Below, piece after piece: positions 25,738 to 32,282 of a stretch of 32,282 nt of DNA. Positions within the stretch are counted from its first letter, which is position 1. Each line of letters begins with the position of its first letter. A program made the translations under genes and the position numbers. Under the pieces are notes generated by a model. The model was not told where the DNA came from, ran no database searches, and saw only the letters and a list, made by a program, of their open reading frames with translations. Source of the DNA: Halovenus sp. (lineage in GTDB: Archaea; Halobacteriota; Halobacteria; Halobacteriales; Haloarculaceae); the NCBI GenBank assembly GCA_028275025.1, contig JAQCNM010000166.1, positions 1 through 32,282 of the forward strand, given 5' to 3'.

Positions 25738-26207
25738 TGACAAACAAAAAGAAACGCCAGCGAGGTTCACGAACACACGGTGGTGGGTCGCACAAGAACC
25801 GCCGCGGCGCGGGGCATCGCGGTGGCCGTGGCGCGGCAGGCCGCGACAAGCACGAACAGCACAATCACCCCCCGCTCGGCGAGGAGGGCTCCGGGTTCAC
25901 CCCGCCGGCGAAGGTCCAAGACGAGATACTGACCGTCGACCTGCAACGGCTCGACGAGGACGCACCGCTCCTGGCCGCCGAGGGTGTCGCAACAGAGACC
26001 GACGCGGGCTATCGCATCGACATCCGGGAGCTCGTCGACGGCGGGCACGACGCCGACGCCGTCAAACTGCTCGGTGACGGCCAGGTGCGCCGCGAGCTCG
26101 AGATTGTCGCCGACGCGTTCTCCGGGTCGGCTCGCGAGAAACTCGCGGCTGCGGGCGGCGAGGCCGTCCGCTCTGAGCGCGCTACAGACACAGACACAGA
26201 CACATAA
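25737..26207 (+). CDS. rpl15: 50S ribosomal protein L15
   Basis: L15 stabilises 23S rRNA during late 50S assembly. The 156-residue protein has the glycine- and basic-rich N-terminal arm (KKKRQRGSRTHGGGSHKNRR and GAGHRGGRGAAG) and the globular C-terminal part with DAVKLLGDGQVRRELEIVAD. It ends in a short TDTDTDT tail encoded by CAGACA repeats (26184-26204). The stop is one base before the secY ATG, the conserved L15-SecY linkage. Confidence 0.97.
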   Translation: MTNKKKRQRGSRTHGGGSHKNRRGAGHRGGRGAAGRDKHEQHNHPPLGEEGSGFTPPAKVQDEILTVDLQRLDEDAPLLAAEGVATETDAGYRIDIRELVDGGHDADAVKLLGDGQVRRELEIVADAFSGSAREKLAAAGGEAVRSERATDTDTDT

Positions 26208-26208
26208 C

Positions 26209-27672
26209 ATGAGCTGGAAGGACACCGCCGAACCGGTTCTCACGCGGCTGCCGGCGATCCGCCGGCCGGAGGGGCACGTGCCGTTCCGGCGCAAGCTCGG
26301 CTGGACCGCGGGTATCTTAGTACTGTACTTTTTCCTCACCAATGTCATGCTGTTCGGTGTGGGGGACTCGACAGAAGTCTTTGGCCGGTTCCGCTCGATT
26401 CTCGCGGGCGCATCCGGCTCGCTGATGCAGGTGGGTATCGGCCCGATCGTGACTGCGAGCATCGTGTTGCAGCTGCTCGGTGGGTCCGACCTGCTCGGGC
26501 TCGACACACAGAACAACCCCCGTGACCAGGTTCTCTACCAGGGGCTCCAGAAGTTCCTCGTGTTCGTCATGACCGCCGCGACGGCGCTACCGATGGTGTA
26601 CGCGGGATTTCTGACGGCCGACCCGAGCGTAGCAAACAGCCTGGGTGTCGGCGTGTCGGGTCTGGAACTGCTCATCTTCGTTCAGGTGTTCGCCGGCGGT
26701 ATCCTCCTTCTCTACATGGACGAGATTGTGAGCAAGTGGGGGATCGGAAGCGGTATCGGGCTGTTCATCATCGCGGGCGTGAGCCAGCGGATGATCGGTG
26801 GACTGGTAGCGACGCCGAACTTCGGCGGCTCTTGGGGTATCTTCCCGACGTGGGTGCGGATGGCACTCGGTGTCGAGGAGCGACCGAACCCCATCGCCCC
26901 CGGCGGGTTCAACGAGTTGCTCACCGGTGACGCACAGGTGCTCGCTATCCTCACTACCATCGCTATCTTCGTCATCGTCGTGTACGCCGAGAGTGTCCGG
27001 GTCGAGATCCCGCTCTCGAACGCCCGGGTAAAGGGTGCACGCGGCCGGTTCCCGGTGAAGCTCATCTACGCGAGTGTCCTACCGATGATTCTCGTTCGGG
27101 CACTCCAGATGAACCTCCAGTTCCTCGGTCAGGGGATAAACAGCGCCGTCGGACTGCCCGACTTTCTCGGTGTCTACGCCGAGGGGCAACCGGTCGACGG
27201 TCTGTTCTACTATCTGGCCCCGGTACAGTCACCACAGGACTGGATGTGGTTCGCCTACACGGTCGACGGGAACCCGGAGATCTGGCAGATCCTGATGCGG
27301 GTCTCCGTGGACCTGACCGTGATGATAATCGGTGGGGCGATCTTCGCCATCTTCTGGGTCCGGACCACCAACATGGGTCCGGAGGCGACCGCCCAGCAGA
27401 TACACGGCTCCGGGATGCAGATCCCCGGGTTCCGGCAGAACGTCCAGAGCATCGAACGGGTGCTCGACCAGTACATCCCGCAGGTGACCGTGATCGGCGG
27501 CGCGCTGGTCGGCGTGCTCGCCGTCGGTGCAAACATGTTCGGCACCATCGGGAACGTCACCGGGACGGGACTGCTGCTGACAGTCTCTATCACGTACAAG
27601 CTCTACGAACAGATCGCCGAAGAACAGTTGATGGAGATGCACCCGATGATGCGCAAGATGTTCGGCTCGTAG
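26209..27672 (+). CDS. secY: Preprotein translocase subunit SecY
   Basis: SecY is the channel-forming subunit of the Sec translocon in the cytoplasmic membrane. The 487-residue protein begins MSWKDTAEPVLTRLPAIRRP, with the cytosolic helix before TM1 (LGWTAGILVLYFFLTNVMLF). Ten transmembrane segments are recognisable. The SecY signature regions include QVGIGPIVTASIVLQLLGG (TM2 end), SKWGIGSGIGLFIIAGVSQR (TM4-5) and NPE-adjacent helices, and the last two helices are TVIGGALVGVLAVGANMFG and GLLLTVSITYKLYEQI. It is the last gene of the operon; a T-rich terminator follows. Confidence 0.97.
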   Translation: MSWKDTAEPVLTRLPAIRRPEGHVPFRRKLGWTAGILVLYFFLTNVMLFGVGDSTEVFGRFRSILAGASGSLMQVGIGPIVTASIVLQLLGGSDLLGLDTQNNPRDQVLYQGLQKFLVFVMTAATALPMVYAGFLTADPSVANSLGVGVSGLELLIFVQVFAGGILLLYMDEIVSKWGIGSGIGLFIIAGVSQRMIGGLVATPNFGGSWGIFPTWVRMALGVEERPNPIAPGGFNELLTGDAQVLAILTTIAIFVIVVYAESVRVEIPLSNARVKGARGRFPVKLIYASVLPMILVRALQMNLQFLGQGINSAVGLPDFLGVYAEGQPVDGLFYYLAPVQSPQDWMWFAYTVDGNPEIWQILMRVSVDLTVMIIGGAIFAIFWVRTTNMGPEATAQQIHGSGMQIPGFRQNVQSIERVLDQYIPQVTVIGGALVGVLAVGANMFGTIGNVTGTGLLLTVSITYKLYEQIAEEQLMEMHPMMRKMFGS

Positions 27673-27682
27673 CGGGGCATCT

Positions 27683-27696
27683 GTTCTTCTCTTTTT
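27683..27696 (+). terminator. T-rich terminator after secY
   Basis: The pyrimidine-rich run GTTCTTCTCTTTTT begins ten bases after the secY stop. Archaeal RNA polymerase terminates at such T tracts without needing a hairpin. The adjacent gene lies on the other strand, so transcription should end here. Confidence 0.6.
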
Positions 27697-27985
27697 GATT
27701 CTCGACTCCCGCCGAGTCACGACTCTCACCGATCGTTCTGTCTCAACAGGCTGTTCGATTCAGACTCGGGTGTACCTACGGTGGTCGTCGGTCGCAGACC
27801 CGTTTCCTATCAGTGATTACACCCTAATCGAGAGAGCGTGGCCAGTCTGTGGAAAACAGAGAGTCGTGTCCGAGACAGTCTATTCCATCACAGTGGTTTC
27901 TATCTCTACCTGCCGACCGTCTACAGACCGCCGTCGCGACGAACTGACGGCGTCTCACGTCGAACTATCCGAGCGTCGCCCCGTT
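27697..27985. other. Noncoding gap, no gene seen
   Basis: This spacer between secY and the converging metallo-beta-lactamase gene looks lower in GC than its surroundings. I found no convincing reading frame, RNA gene, terminal inverted repeats or transposase remnant. A long plus-strand open frame entering the next gene is an antisense artefact. The region may be decayed sequence. Confidence 0.5.
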
Positions 27986-28597
27986 CTACCCGGAGTCGTA
28001 CTTCGGCTCGCGGCGCTCGGCACGCGTCAGTGCCCGCTCGATGACCGTACCCACGTCACCGGTGTACGTGTCACCGTGGCCCGCGTACAGCCGGTCGACA
28101 GAGTCGCGGACCCGGTCGCGCAGTTCGCGGACACTCTCGATGAGCCGTTCGCGGGACTGTCCAGGGTAGTCGGTGCGCCCGAAGCTCCCGTCGTCGAAGG
28201 CACCGTCGTTGTAGACGACAACGTCGCCGGAGAACAGCGCCCGCTCGCCGACCAGCGAGACGTGGTCGTCGGCGTGACCGGGCGTGTAAACGACCTCCAT
28301 CGAGGCCGCACCGATGGTGAGTTCGTCGCCGTCTCGGAGCCGGTGTGTTCGGGCGGGGTGGTCGCCGTAGGCGTACAGGTCGGGGTCGAACGCGGACAGC
28401 ACCGCGTCGAGCTGTTCGACGTGGTCGCCGTGCTGGTGGGTCAACACGACCGCCGAGAGCTCGTCGGTCCGCTCGCGAACGGCGCTAACGACACCCTCCA
28501 TCGCCCCCGCGTCGACGAGTGTCGGCTCCGGGCCGTCTACGAGATACGCGTTGCAGGTGAACACCGTCGCGTCGGCCGTGACGTTCGTGGGCTGCAT
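27986..28597 (-). CDS. Metallo-beta-lactamase-fold hydrolase
   Basis: This 203-residue cytoplasmic protein has the full set of metallo-beta-lactamase (glyoxalase II-like) ligands: H54, H56, D58 and H59 in THQHGDH, H108 in TPGHADDH, D125 in FSGDVV and H174 in GHGD. It is the compact single-domain form found in glyoxalase II-like thioester hydrolases. The substrate cannot be told from sequence. The ATG at 28597 is well supported by GGAGGTG a few bases upstream. It is divergent from grpE, and the two share one AT-rich promoter patch. Confidence 0.85.
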   Translation of the reverse strand: MQPTNVTADATVFTCNAYLVDGPEPTLVDAGAMEGVVSAVRERTDELSAVVLTHQHGDHVEQLDAVLSAFDPDLYAYGDHPARTHRLRDGDELTIGAASMEVVYTPGHADDHVSLVGERALFSGDVVVYNDGAFDDGSFGRTDYPGQSRERLIESVRELRDRVRDSVDRLYAGHGDTYTGDVGTVIERALTRAERREPKYDSG

Positions 28598-28640
28598 GTC
28601 ACACCTCCGGTCGCCACCCGCTTGAACCTGATGTCGGTCG

Positions 28641-28648
28641 ATTTTTAC
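28641..28648. promoter_or_regulatory. Shared AT-rich promoter between MBL gene and grpE
   Basis: ATTTTTAC on the plus strand is centred about 27 bases before the grpE ATG, predicting a leaderless grpE mRNA. The same patch on the minus strand (GTAAAAAT) is about 47 bases before the hydrolase ATG, leaving a leader of some 20 bases that contains its Shine-Dalgarno sequence. Confidence 0.5.
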
Positions 28649-28671
28649 GCGACAGGAGCGTGTATCCGCAT

Positions 28672-29466
28672 ATGAGTGAACACTCCGGCGACAGACAGAC
28701 AGAGTCGCGTGAAGAGGACGTGTCGGACGCTGACGGCGGAGTCTCTGAGGACGCCAGCGCGGAACTGGGCGACGGGCCCGACAGGCTGCTCGCGGCACTG
28801 GAGACCGACATCGATAGTCCGACCGCGGAGCCCGGTGACGAGCTCCGACAGCGCGTCGAGGAGAGCGACACCGAGGCGGTCGCACACACCCTCGCCGCAC
28901 TCGACGAGACGGTCACGGAGCTCGAGACAGAACTCGCGGACGAGCGTGAGCGCACAGATGACCTCGAGTCGCGGCTGCGGCGCAAGCAGGCGGACTTCCA
29001 GAACTACAAGAAACGACAGAAAGAGCGGCTAGAGACCGAGCGCGAGCGGGCGACAGAGGAGCTCGTGGAGCGACTGCTCGACGTACGGGACAATCTGGAG
29101 CGTGCGCTCTCGACCGACGCGGACACCGACATCCGGGGCGGGGTGGAGTCGACGCTGGCACAGTTCGACCGGGAGCTCGACCGCGAGAACGTCGAGCCGA
29201 TCGAGCCGGCGGTCGGTGACACGGTCGACCCCGGCCGTCACGAGGTGCTCGCGACCGTGCCCTCCGCGGAACCGGCCGACACCATCGCCGATGTGCACCG
29301 ACCCGGTTACGAGATGGCCGGCAAGCTGCTCCGGCCGGCACGGGTGACTGTCAGTGACGGCGACACCGACGACAGCGAGGGCACAGAGACCGACGCAGGG
29401 AACGACACGGAAACAGAAGCAGACACCAACACGCGGACGACAACCGACAGCGAGACCGACGCGTGA
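28672..29466 (+). CDS. grpE: GrpE, nucleotide-exchange factor for DnaK
   Basis: GrpE releases ADP from DnaK (Hsp70). The 264-residue protein has an acidic N-terminal region, a long coiled coil (about 75-125), and the GrpE hallmark KQADFQNYKKRQKERLETER followed by EELVERLLDVRDNLERAL. The beta domain contains VGDTVDPGRHEVLATVPSAE and IADVHRPGYEMAGKLLRPAR. After about residue 228 comes an acidic, Thr-rich tail that is not part of the fold. The ATG at 28672 fits a leaderless message; a GTG four codons earlier is unlikely. No dnaK or dnaJ lies within the window, although they are often near grpE. Confidence 0.93.
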   Translation: MSEHSGDRQTESREEDVSDADGGVSEDASAELGDGPDRLLAALETDIDSPTAEPGDELRQRVEESDTEAVAHTLAALDETVTELETELADERERTDDLESRLRRKQADFQNYKKRQKERLETERERATEELVERLLDVRDNLERALSTDADTDIRGGVESTLAQFDRELDRENVEPIEPAVGDTVDPGRHEVLATVPSAEPADTIADVHRPGYEMAGKLLRPARVTVSDGDTDDSEGTETDAGNDTETEADTNTRTTTDSETDA

Positions 29467-29523
29467 CTGTCGGACGCCGACGGCGTCTGACGGCCGCTCG
29501 CTCGACCACCACGCAGTCACAAC

Positions 29524-29531
29524 GGTTAATC
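29524..29531 (+). promoter_or_regulatory. TATA box of the exonuclease gene
   Basis: GGTTAATC is centred about 27 bases before the GTG at 29555, so transcription would begin at or next to the start codon. This supports a leaderless message and the GTG start. Confidence 0.5.
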
Positions 29532-29554
29532 TCGTAGACCTCTCGACTCTGGCT

Positions 29555-30313
29555 GTGCGCATCGAGAACACCTTTCTCGGGGCAGAACAGGTCGGGGAAC
29601 AAACCGAACAGCGCCTGTGGGAACAGGGTGTGTCCCGCTGGGAGGCGTTCCACCGCGACTGCCGGGGGATCGGGCCGACCCGCGCCGAACGGATCGAACA
29701 GTTCATCGACCGTGGTCGACGGGCGAGAGCCGACGGTGACACGGGCTTTTTCGGTGAGCGGCTCCCCTCCCGGGAGCGGTGGCGGCTCTACGAGTCCTTT
29801 CGTGAGAGTGCGTGCTTTTTCGACATCGAGACCACCGGACTCGACGCCGCCACGAGCGTGGTCACGACAGTTACACTCCACCAGAACGGCGAGACACAGA
29901 CGCTGGTCAGGGGTGACGACCTCACCCGAGAGCGGCTCGCGGCGGCGTTCGAACCCGCCGCCCTGCTGGTGACGTTCAACGGCGCGCGGTTCGACATCCC
30001 GTTTCTCGAATCCTCGTTCGGCATCGACCTCGACCACCCGCACATCGACCTGGTTCCGACCTGTCGCCGGGCGGGCATCCGCGGTGGTCAAGACACCGTC
30101 GAGAGCCGACTGGGCATCGACCGGGCGCTCCCCGAGGTCGACGGCCGCGAGGCAATCCGGCTGTGGCGCAGACACGAGCGCGGCGTCGACGGCGCGCTGG
30201 AGCGACTCATCGCGTACAACCGCGAGGACACGGAGAACATGGTCCCCATTCTCGAGCAGACAGTCGAGCGTCTCGACCGGGAGCTCCTGCCGGAGAGTCA
30301 TCCCCGGCGGTGA
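29555..30313 (+). CDS. RNase H-like DEDD exonuclease (YprB type)
   Basis: This 252-residue protein has an N-terminal helical region (about 1-75; GIGPTRAERIEQFIDRG resembles a helix-hairpin-helix) and then a ribonuclease H-like 3'-5' exonuclease domain. The DEDDy residues are visible: D90 and E92 in FFDIETTGLD, D147 in FNGARFDIPFL, and Y221 and D225 in YNREDTENM. The central HIDLVPTCRRAGIRGG fits the YprB/RNase_H_2 subfamily, which includes predicted DNA or RNA exonucleases. The GTG at 29555 is chosen from the TATA spacing; a longer frame through the grpE end encodes low-quality sequence. The substrate is unknown. Confidence 0.82.
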   Translation: MRIENTFLGAEQVGEQTEQRLWEQGVSRWEAFHRDCRGIGPTRAERIEQFIDRGRRARADGDTGFFGERLPSRERWRLYESFRESACFFDIETTGLDAATSVVTTVTLHQNGETQTLVRGDDLTRERLAAAFEPAALLVTFNGARFDIPFLESSFGIDLDHPHIDLVPTCRRAGIRGGQDTVESRLGIDRALPEVDGREAIRLWRRHERGVDGALERLIAYNREDTENMVPILEQTVERLDRELLPESHPRR

Positions 30314-30398
30314 GCCGACCACACGTTAGTGAAGGAGTCACCCCCGGCCGGTGTGTGACCGGCACAGGTGTGACCGGCACAGAACAAACCGAGCGGGG

Positions 30399-31433
30399 TT
30401 ACCGGATGCTGATGTGGTTCGACTCCTCGTCGAGTGCGAGGTTCGTCGCGATCTCGGCGTTTCGAACGGCGTACTGTGCAGTCTGGTCGAGACTGACTAG
30501 GACCTCCCGCACGTCGAGCAACTGGGCGTTGCTCAGTTCGGGGAGGTCGGCGAGTATCTCCTGTTCGCGGGTGTCCATCTCGGCGAACTGCTCGCGAACC
30601 GCCGTCGCGGTGTCGTAGTCGCGCTCGACGGCAGCCTCGACGGCTCGGTCGGTGAGTTGGCCCACCTGGTCGCTGAACTCGCGAACCTGTCGCATCGTCG
30701 CCTGGTCGATGTTGAGCGCGTGCCCCTCGGCCTCGAGCACCGTCTCGGCGATGTCCTCGGCGTTGTCGGCGATCAGTTCCAGGTTCTTCGCGATGGACCG
30801 GTAGCCGATGAGCGGAAAGCTGTCCGACAGTCCGACCGACCGCGCGAGCGTCGGGTTCTTGTAGGCCGTGAAGATGAGACGGAGAAGCAACACGAAGATC
30901 TTGTTTGCCTGTCGCTCCCGGTTGAGCGCCCGCTGTGCGAGATCGGGGTTCTGGTGGGCGAGTGAGCTTATCGCCTCGGTGCGCATCGTCGACCCGGTGG
31001 ACTCGAGACGCTCGAGTAGGTTGTCGAGCGAGAAGTCCTCGACGTCGACCGAACACCGGATGGCGATGCTGTCCGGGGTCTCCTCGATGACACCCAGCCC
31101 CATCAACTGCGTCTCTGCGTTGTAGACCGCGTTGATGTGGGTCCCCGGGAGTGTCTCCTCCTCGCCGGCTTCGACGTGGATGACCCGTCGACCGAGCACG
31201 TACTGGGCGACGATCGCCCGCTCGATGGCGTCGGCGCTCAACCCGCTCGTACTGATGACCGCCTCGCTGTCCTCCGACTGAATCGACTCCGGCAGCACCG
31301 TCAGCGGTCCCTTTCCGTCCAGCCGCAGCGACACCTCGTCACCTTTCTCGACCCCGTAATCCCGGGTCCACTCGGCCGGCAACGTCATCGCCAACGTCGA
31401 CGGGCCCAGCCGTTGTACCTTTCTCGTTTCCAT
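30399..31433 (-). CDS. AbrB-PhoU domain regulator
   Basis: This 344-residue protein joins an N-terminal SpoVT/AbrB-like DNA-binding domain (about 1-48, METRKVQRLGPSTLAMTLPA followed by DYGVEKGDEVSL) to PhoU-type helical bundles (about 130-335). The helices include IAKNLELIADNAEDIAETVL and DQTAQYAVRNAEIATNLA, with the E/D-rich metal-contact pattern of PhoU. Such fusions are common in haloarchaea as predicted phosphate-linked regulators. No pst or phosphate transporter genes are in the window, so its regulon is unclear. The ATG at 31433 fits a leaderless start after a TATA box 27 bases upstream. Confidence 0.85.
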   Translation of the reverse strand: METRKVQRLGPSTLAMTLPAEWTRDYGVEKGDEVSLRLDGKGPLTVLPESIQSEDSEAVISTSGLSADAIERAIVAQYVLGRRVIHVEAGEEETLPGTHINAVYNAETQLMGLGVIEETPDSIAIRCSVDVEDFSLDNLLERLESTGSTMRTEAISSLAHQNPDLAQRALNRERQANKIFVLLLRLIFTAYKNPTLARSVGLSDSFPLIGYRSIAKNLELIADNAEDIAETVLEAEGHALNIDQATMRQVREFSDQVGQLTDRAVEAAVERDYDTATAVREQFAEMDTREQEILADLPELSNAQLLDVREVLVSLDQTAQYAVRNAEIATNLALDEESNHISIR

Positions 31434-31457
31434 ATGCCTAGTAGGGTAGCCGAGCGT

Positions 31458-31463
31458 CTTAAA
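31458..31463 (-). promoter_or_regulatory. TATA box of the AbrB-PhoU gene
   Basis: The minus strand reads CGTTTAAGACG with TTTAAG at this position, centred about 27 bases before the ATG at 31433. It predicts a leaderless transcript. Confidence 0.55.
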
Positions 31464-31604
31464 CGTATCATTACTTCCTAAATGTTACTCCTACGTTCCT
31501 GACGCGGCCGCTCTACCCGGTGAGGGAGAGTGACTCTCCTTACCCTGCTCGCTCGCGGTGTTCGCCGCTCGCTCCTCGAGGGTGGGGGGTTAGTGTGTTC
31601 AGGG

Positions 31605-31610
31605 AAAAAA
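31605..31610 (-). terminator. T-run downstream of the TRAM gene
   Basis: Six consecutive T residues on the minus strand lie about 35 bases past the TRAM gene stop, in an otherwise GC-rich stretch. They are suitable as an archaeal T-tract terminator. The rest of the 31434-31645 spacer shows no gene. Confidence 0.4.
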
Positions 31611-31645
31611 CGGTTTAGCGGCTCAGGTGTGCCGCGATGGGCCGG

Positions 31646-32089
31646 TTATCCGCCCCAGAAGTTGTCGCGACTACCCAGACGCGGGTCGTTGTCGGTGCTG
31701 TCGTCGTCGGTGCCCTCCTCGTTTCCGTCTCCGTCGTCCAGTTCGTCACCCTCGGACTCGGAGAGACGCTCGATTTCCCTCCCGCGGGCGTGGTTCGAGT
31801 GGACCTTCGTAATCTCGACACGGGCCCGGACCGGCGGCAGGAGGCCGTCGACCATGATGATGAACCCGTCCTCGGTGCGTCCGACGCCCGCCCCGCTCTC
31901 GTGGATGTCCTCCACGTCGATAACAACCTCCTCACCCGGCTTGACCGGCTGTGATTTGAGATCCTCGATGGGCTGGTTGTAGTGGTTACACCACTCCGCA
32001 CCCCCTCTGTCACCGTAGTGCTGACAGCCCATCCCCGTGATGCGTTCGGAGAAACTGGGACACTCCTCCGCCAGTGGACAGTCGGCCAT
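31646..32089 (-). CDS. TRAM-domain protein with N-terminal cysteine cluster
   Basis: This 147-residue protein has four N-terminal cysteines (C4, C10, C22, C34 in MADCPLAEECPSFSER, MGCQHYGD and EWCNHY). A TRAM domain (about 48-108, PGEEVVIDVEDIHESGAGVG followed by TEDGFIIMVDGLLPP) comes next, then an acidic tail ending SRDNFWGG. TRAM is an OB-like RNA-binding fold, and small archaeal TRAM proteins have been proposed as cold-shock-like RNA chaperones. The cysteines could bind zinc or an iron-sulfur cluster; this is inference. The ATG at 32089 matches a TATA box about 26 bases upstream; a start 13 codons earlier would lie upstream of the predicted transcript. Confidence 0.82.
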   Translation of the reverse strand: MADCPLAEECPSFSERITGMGCQHYGDRGGAEWCNHYNQPIEDLKSQPVKPGEEVVIDVEDIHESGAGVGRTEDGFIIMVDGLLPPVRARVEITKVHSNHARGREIERLSESEGDELDDGDGNEEGTDDDSTDNDPRLGSRDNFWGG

Positions 32090-32110
32090 AAACCGGTTAC
32101 TTCGGGCGAG

Positions 32111-32118
32111 AATTAAAC
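32111..32118 (-). promoter_or_regulatory. TATA box of the TRAM gene
   Basis: The minus strand reads GTTTAATT, centred about 26 bases before the ATG at 32089. It predicts a leaderless message. Confidence 0.55.
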
Positions 32119-32207
32119 GCTTACGCACGCCCGATTACTGTTGATACTTGACCGGTCCGGCGGTCTTTCGTAATCCTTTTTCGGGTGCTGACCGAGTTTA
32201 GGGGTGG

Positions 32208-32281
32208 GCCGCCTTAGCTCAGACTGGGAGAGCACTCGACTGAAGATCGAGCTGTCCCCCGTTCAAATCGGGGAGGCGGCA
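32208..32281 (+). tRNA. tRNA-Phe (GAA)
   Basis: The 74-base sequence folds as a complete cloverleaf. The acceptor stem is GCCGCCT (32208-32214) with AGGCGGC (32274-32280), and A is the discriminator. The D-stem is GCTC/GAGC. The anticodon stem CTCGA/TCGAG encloses loop CTGAAGA with anticodon GAA at 32242-32244. The T-arm is CCCCG-TTCAAAT-CGGGG. No intron is present and the CCA end is not encoded, as is usual in haloarchaea. A TTTTT run at 32177-32181, about 28 bases upstream, may mark its promoter. Confidence 0.96.
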
Positions 32282-32282
32282 T

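Noticed and set aside
26184-26204. CAGACA microsatellite at the end of rpl15 as a phase-variation switch
   Set aside because: The repeat period is six bases, so copy changes keep the frame and only alter the TDTDT tail. It cannot switch expression on and off.
27695-28675. Plus-strand open frame covering the post-secY gap and the hydrolase region
   Set aside because: The larger part is antisense to the metallo-beta-lactamase gene, whose catalytic motifs are intact, and the part within the gap resembles no family I know.
1-32282. Mobile elements or prophage
   Set aside because: No transposase, integrase, terminal inverted repeats or phage structural genes were recognised. The tRNA-Phe at the right edge could be an integration site, but no integrase or duplicated tRNA end is visible within the window.

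Overview
The window is a high-GC stretch from a haloarchaeal (class Halobacteria) chromosome. The evidence is acidic predicted proteins, archaeal/eukaryal-type ribosomal proteins (S4e, L19e, L32e, RNase P Rpp29) in the classic archaeal S10/spc order, TATA-type promoters with leaderless or very short leaders, a Bat-type HTH regulator, and halophile-style signalling proteins. The genus cannot be fixed from the sequence alone.

Left block (1-13005, all on the minus strand, so transcription runs from high to low coordinates). In transcription order this holds a calcineurin-like phosphoesterase, a DUF2062 membrane protein, a PAS-PAS histidine-kinase-like protein, and three genes that read as a complete acetone carboxylase (ATP-dependent HyuA-like subunit, HyuB-like carboxylating subunit, and the small zinc-type gamma subunit unique to this enzyme). 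Next come a Bat-type HTH regulator overlapping a small Usp-like protein, and then glutamate mutase S, glutamate mutase E and methylaspartate ammonia-lyase (cut by the window edge). The last three belong to the methylaspartate cycle, the haloarchaeal alternative to the glyoxylate cycle. Acetone carboxylase makes acetoacetate, which becomes acetyl-CoA, and the methylaspartate cycle assimilates acetyl-CoA. The neighbourhood is therefore a plausible acetone-assimilation island with its own regulators. This is the most interesting part of the window.

Central block (13258-27672, plus strand). A SPOUT-family RNA methyltransferase leads an unbroken operon: L3, L4, L23, L2, S19, L22, S3, L29, Rpp29, S17, L14, L24, S4e, L5, S14, S8, L6, L32e, L19e, L18, S5, L30, L15, SecY. 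Most junctions are overlaps of 1-10 bases or gaps of a few bases. L32e carries a doubled helix-hairpin-helix N-terminal extension; S3 and S4e carry tandem-repeat acidic tails.

Right block (27673-32282). A T-rich terminator and a 313-base gap follow secY. Then come a metallo-beta-lactamase-fold hydrolase (minus) divergent from grpE (plus), a DEDD-type RNase H-like exonuclease (plus), an AbrB-PhoU regulator (minus), a TRAM-domain protein with an N-terminal cysteine cluster (minus), and a complete tRNA-Phe(GAA) at the right edge. No insertion sequence, CRISPR array or prophage was seen.
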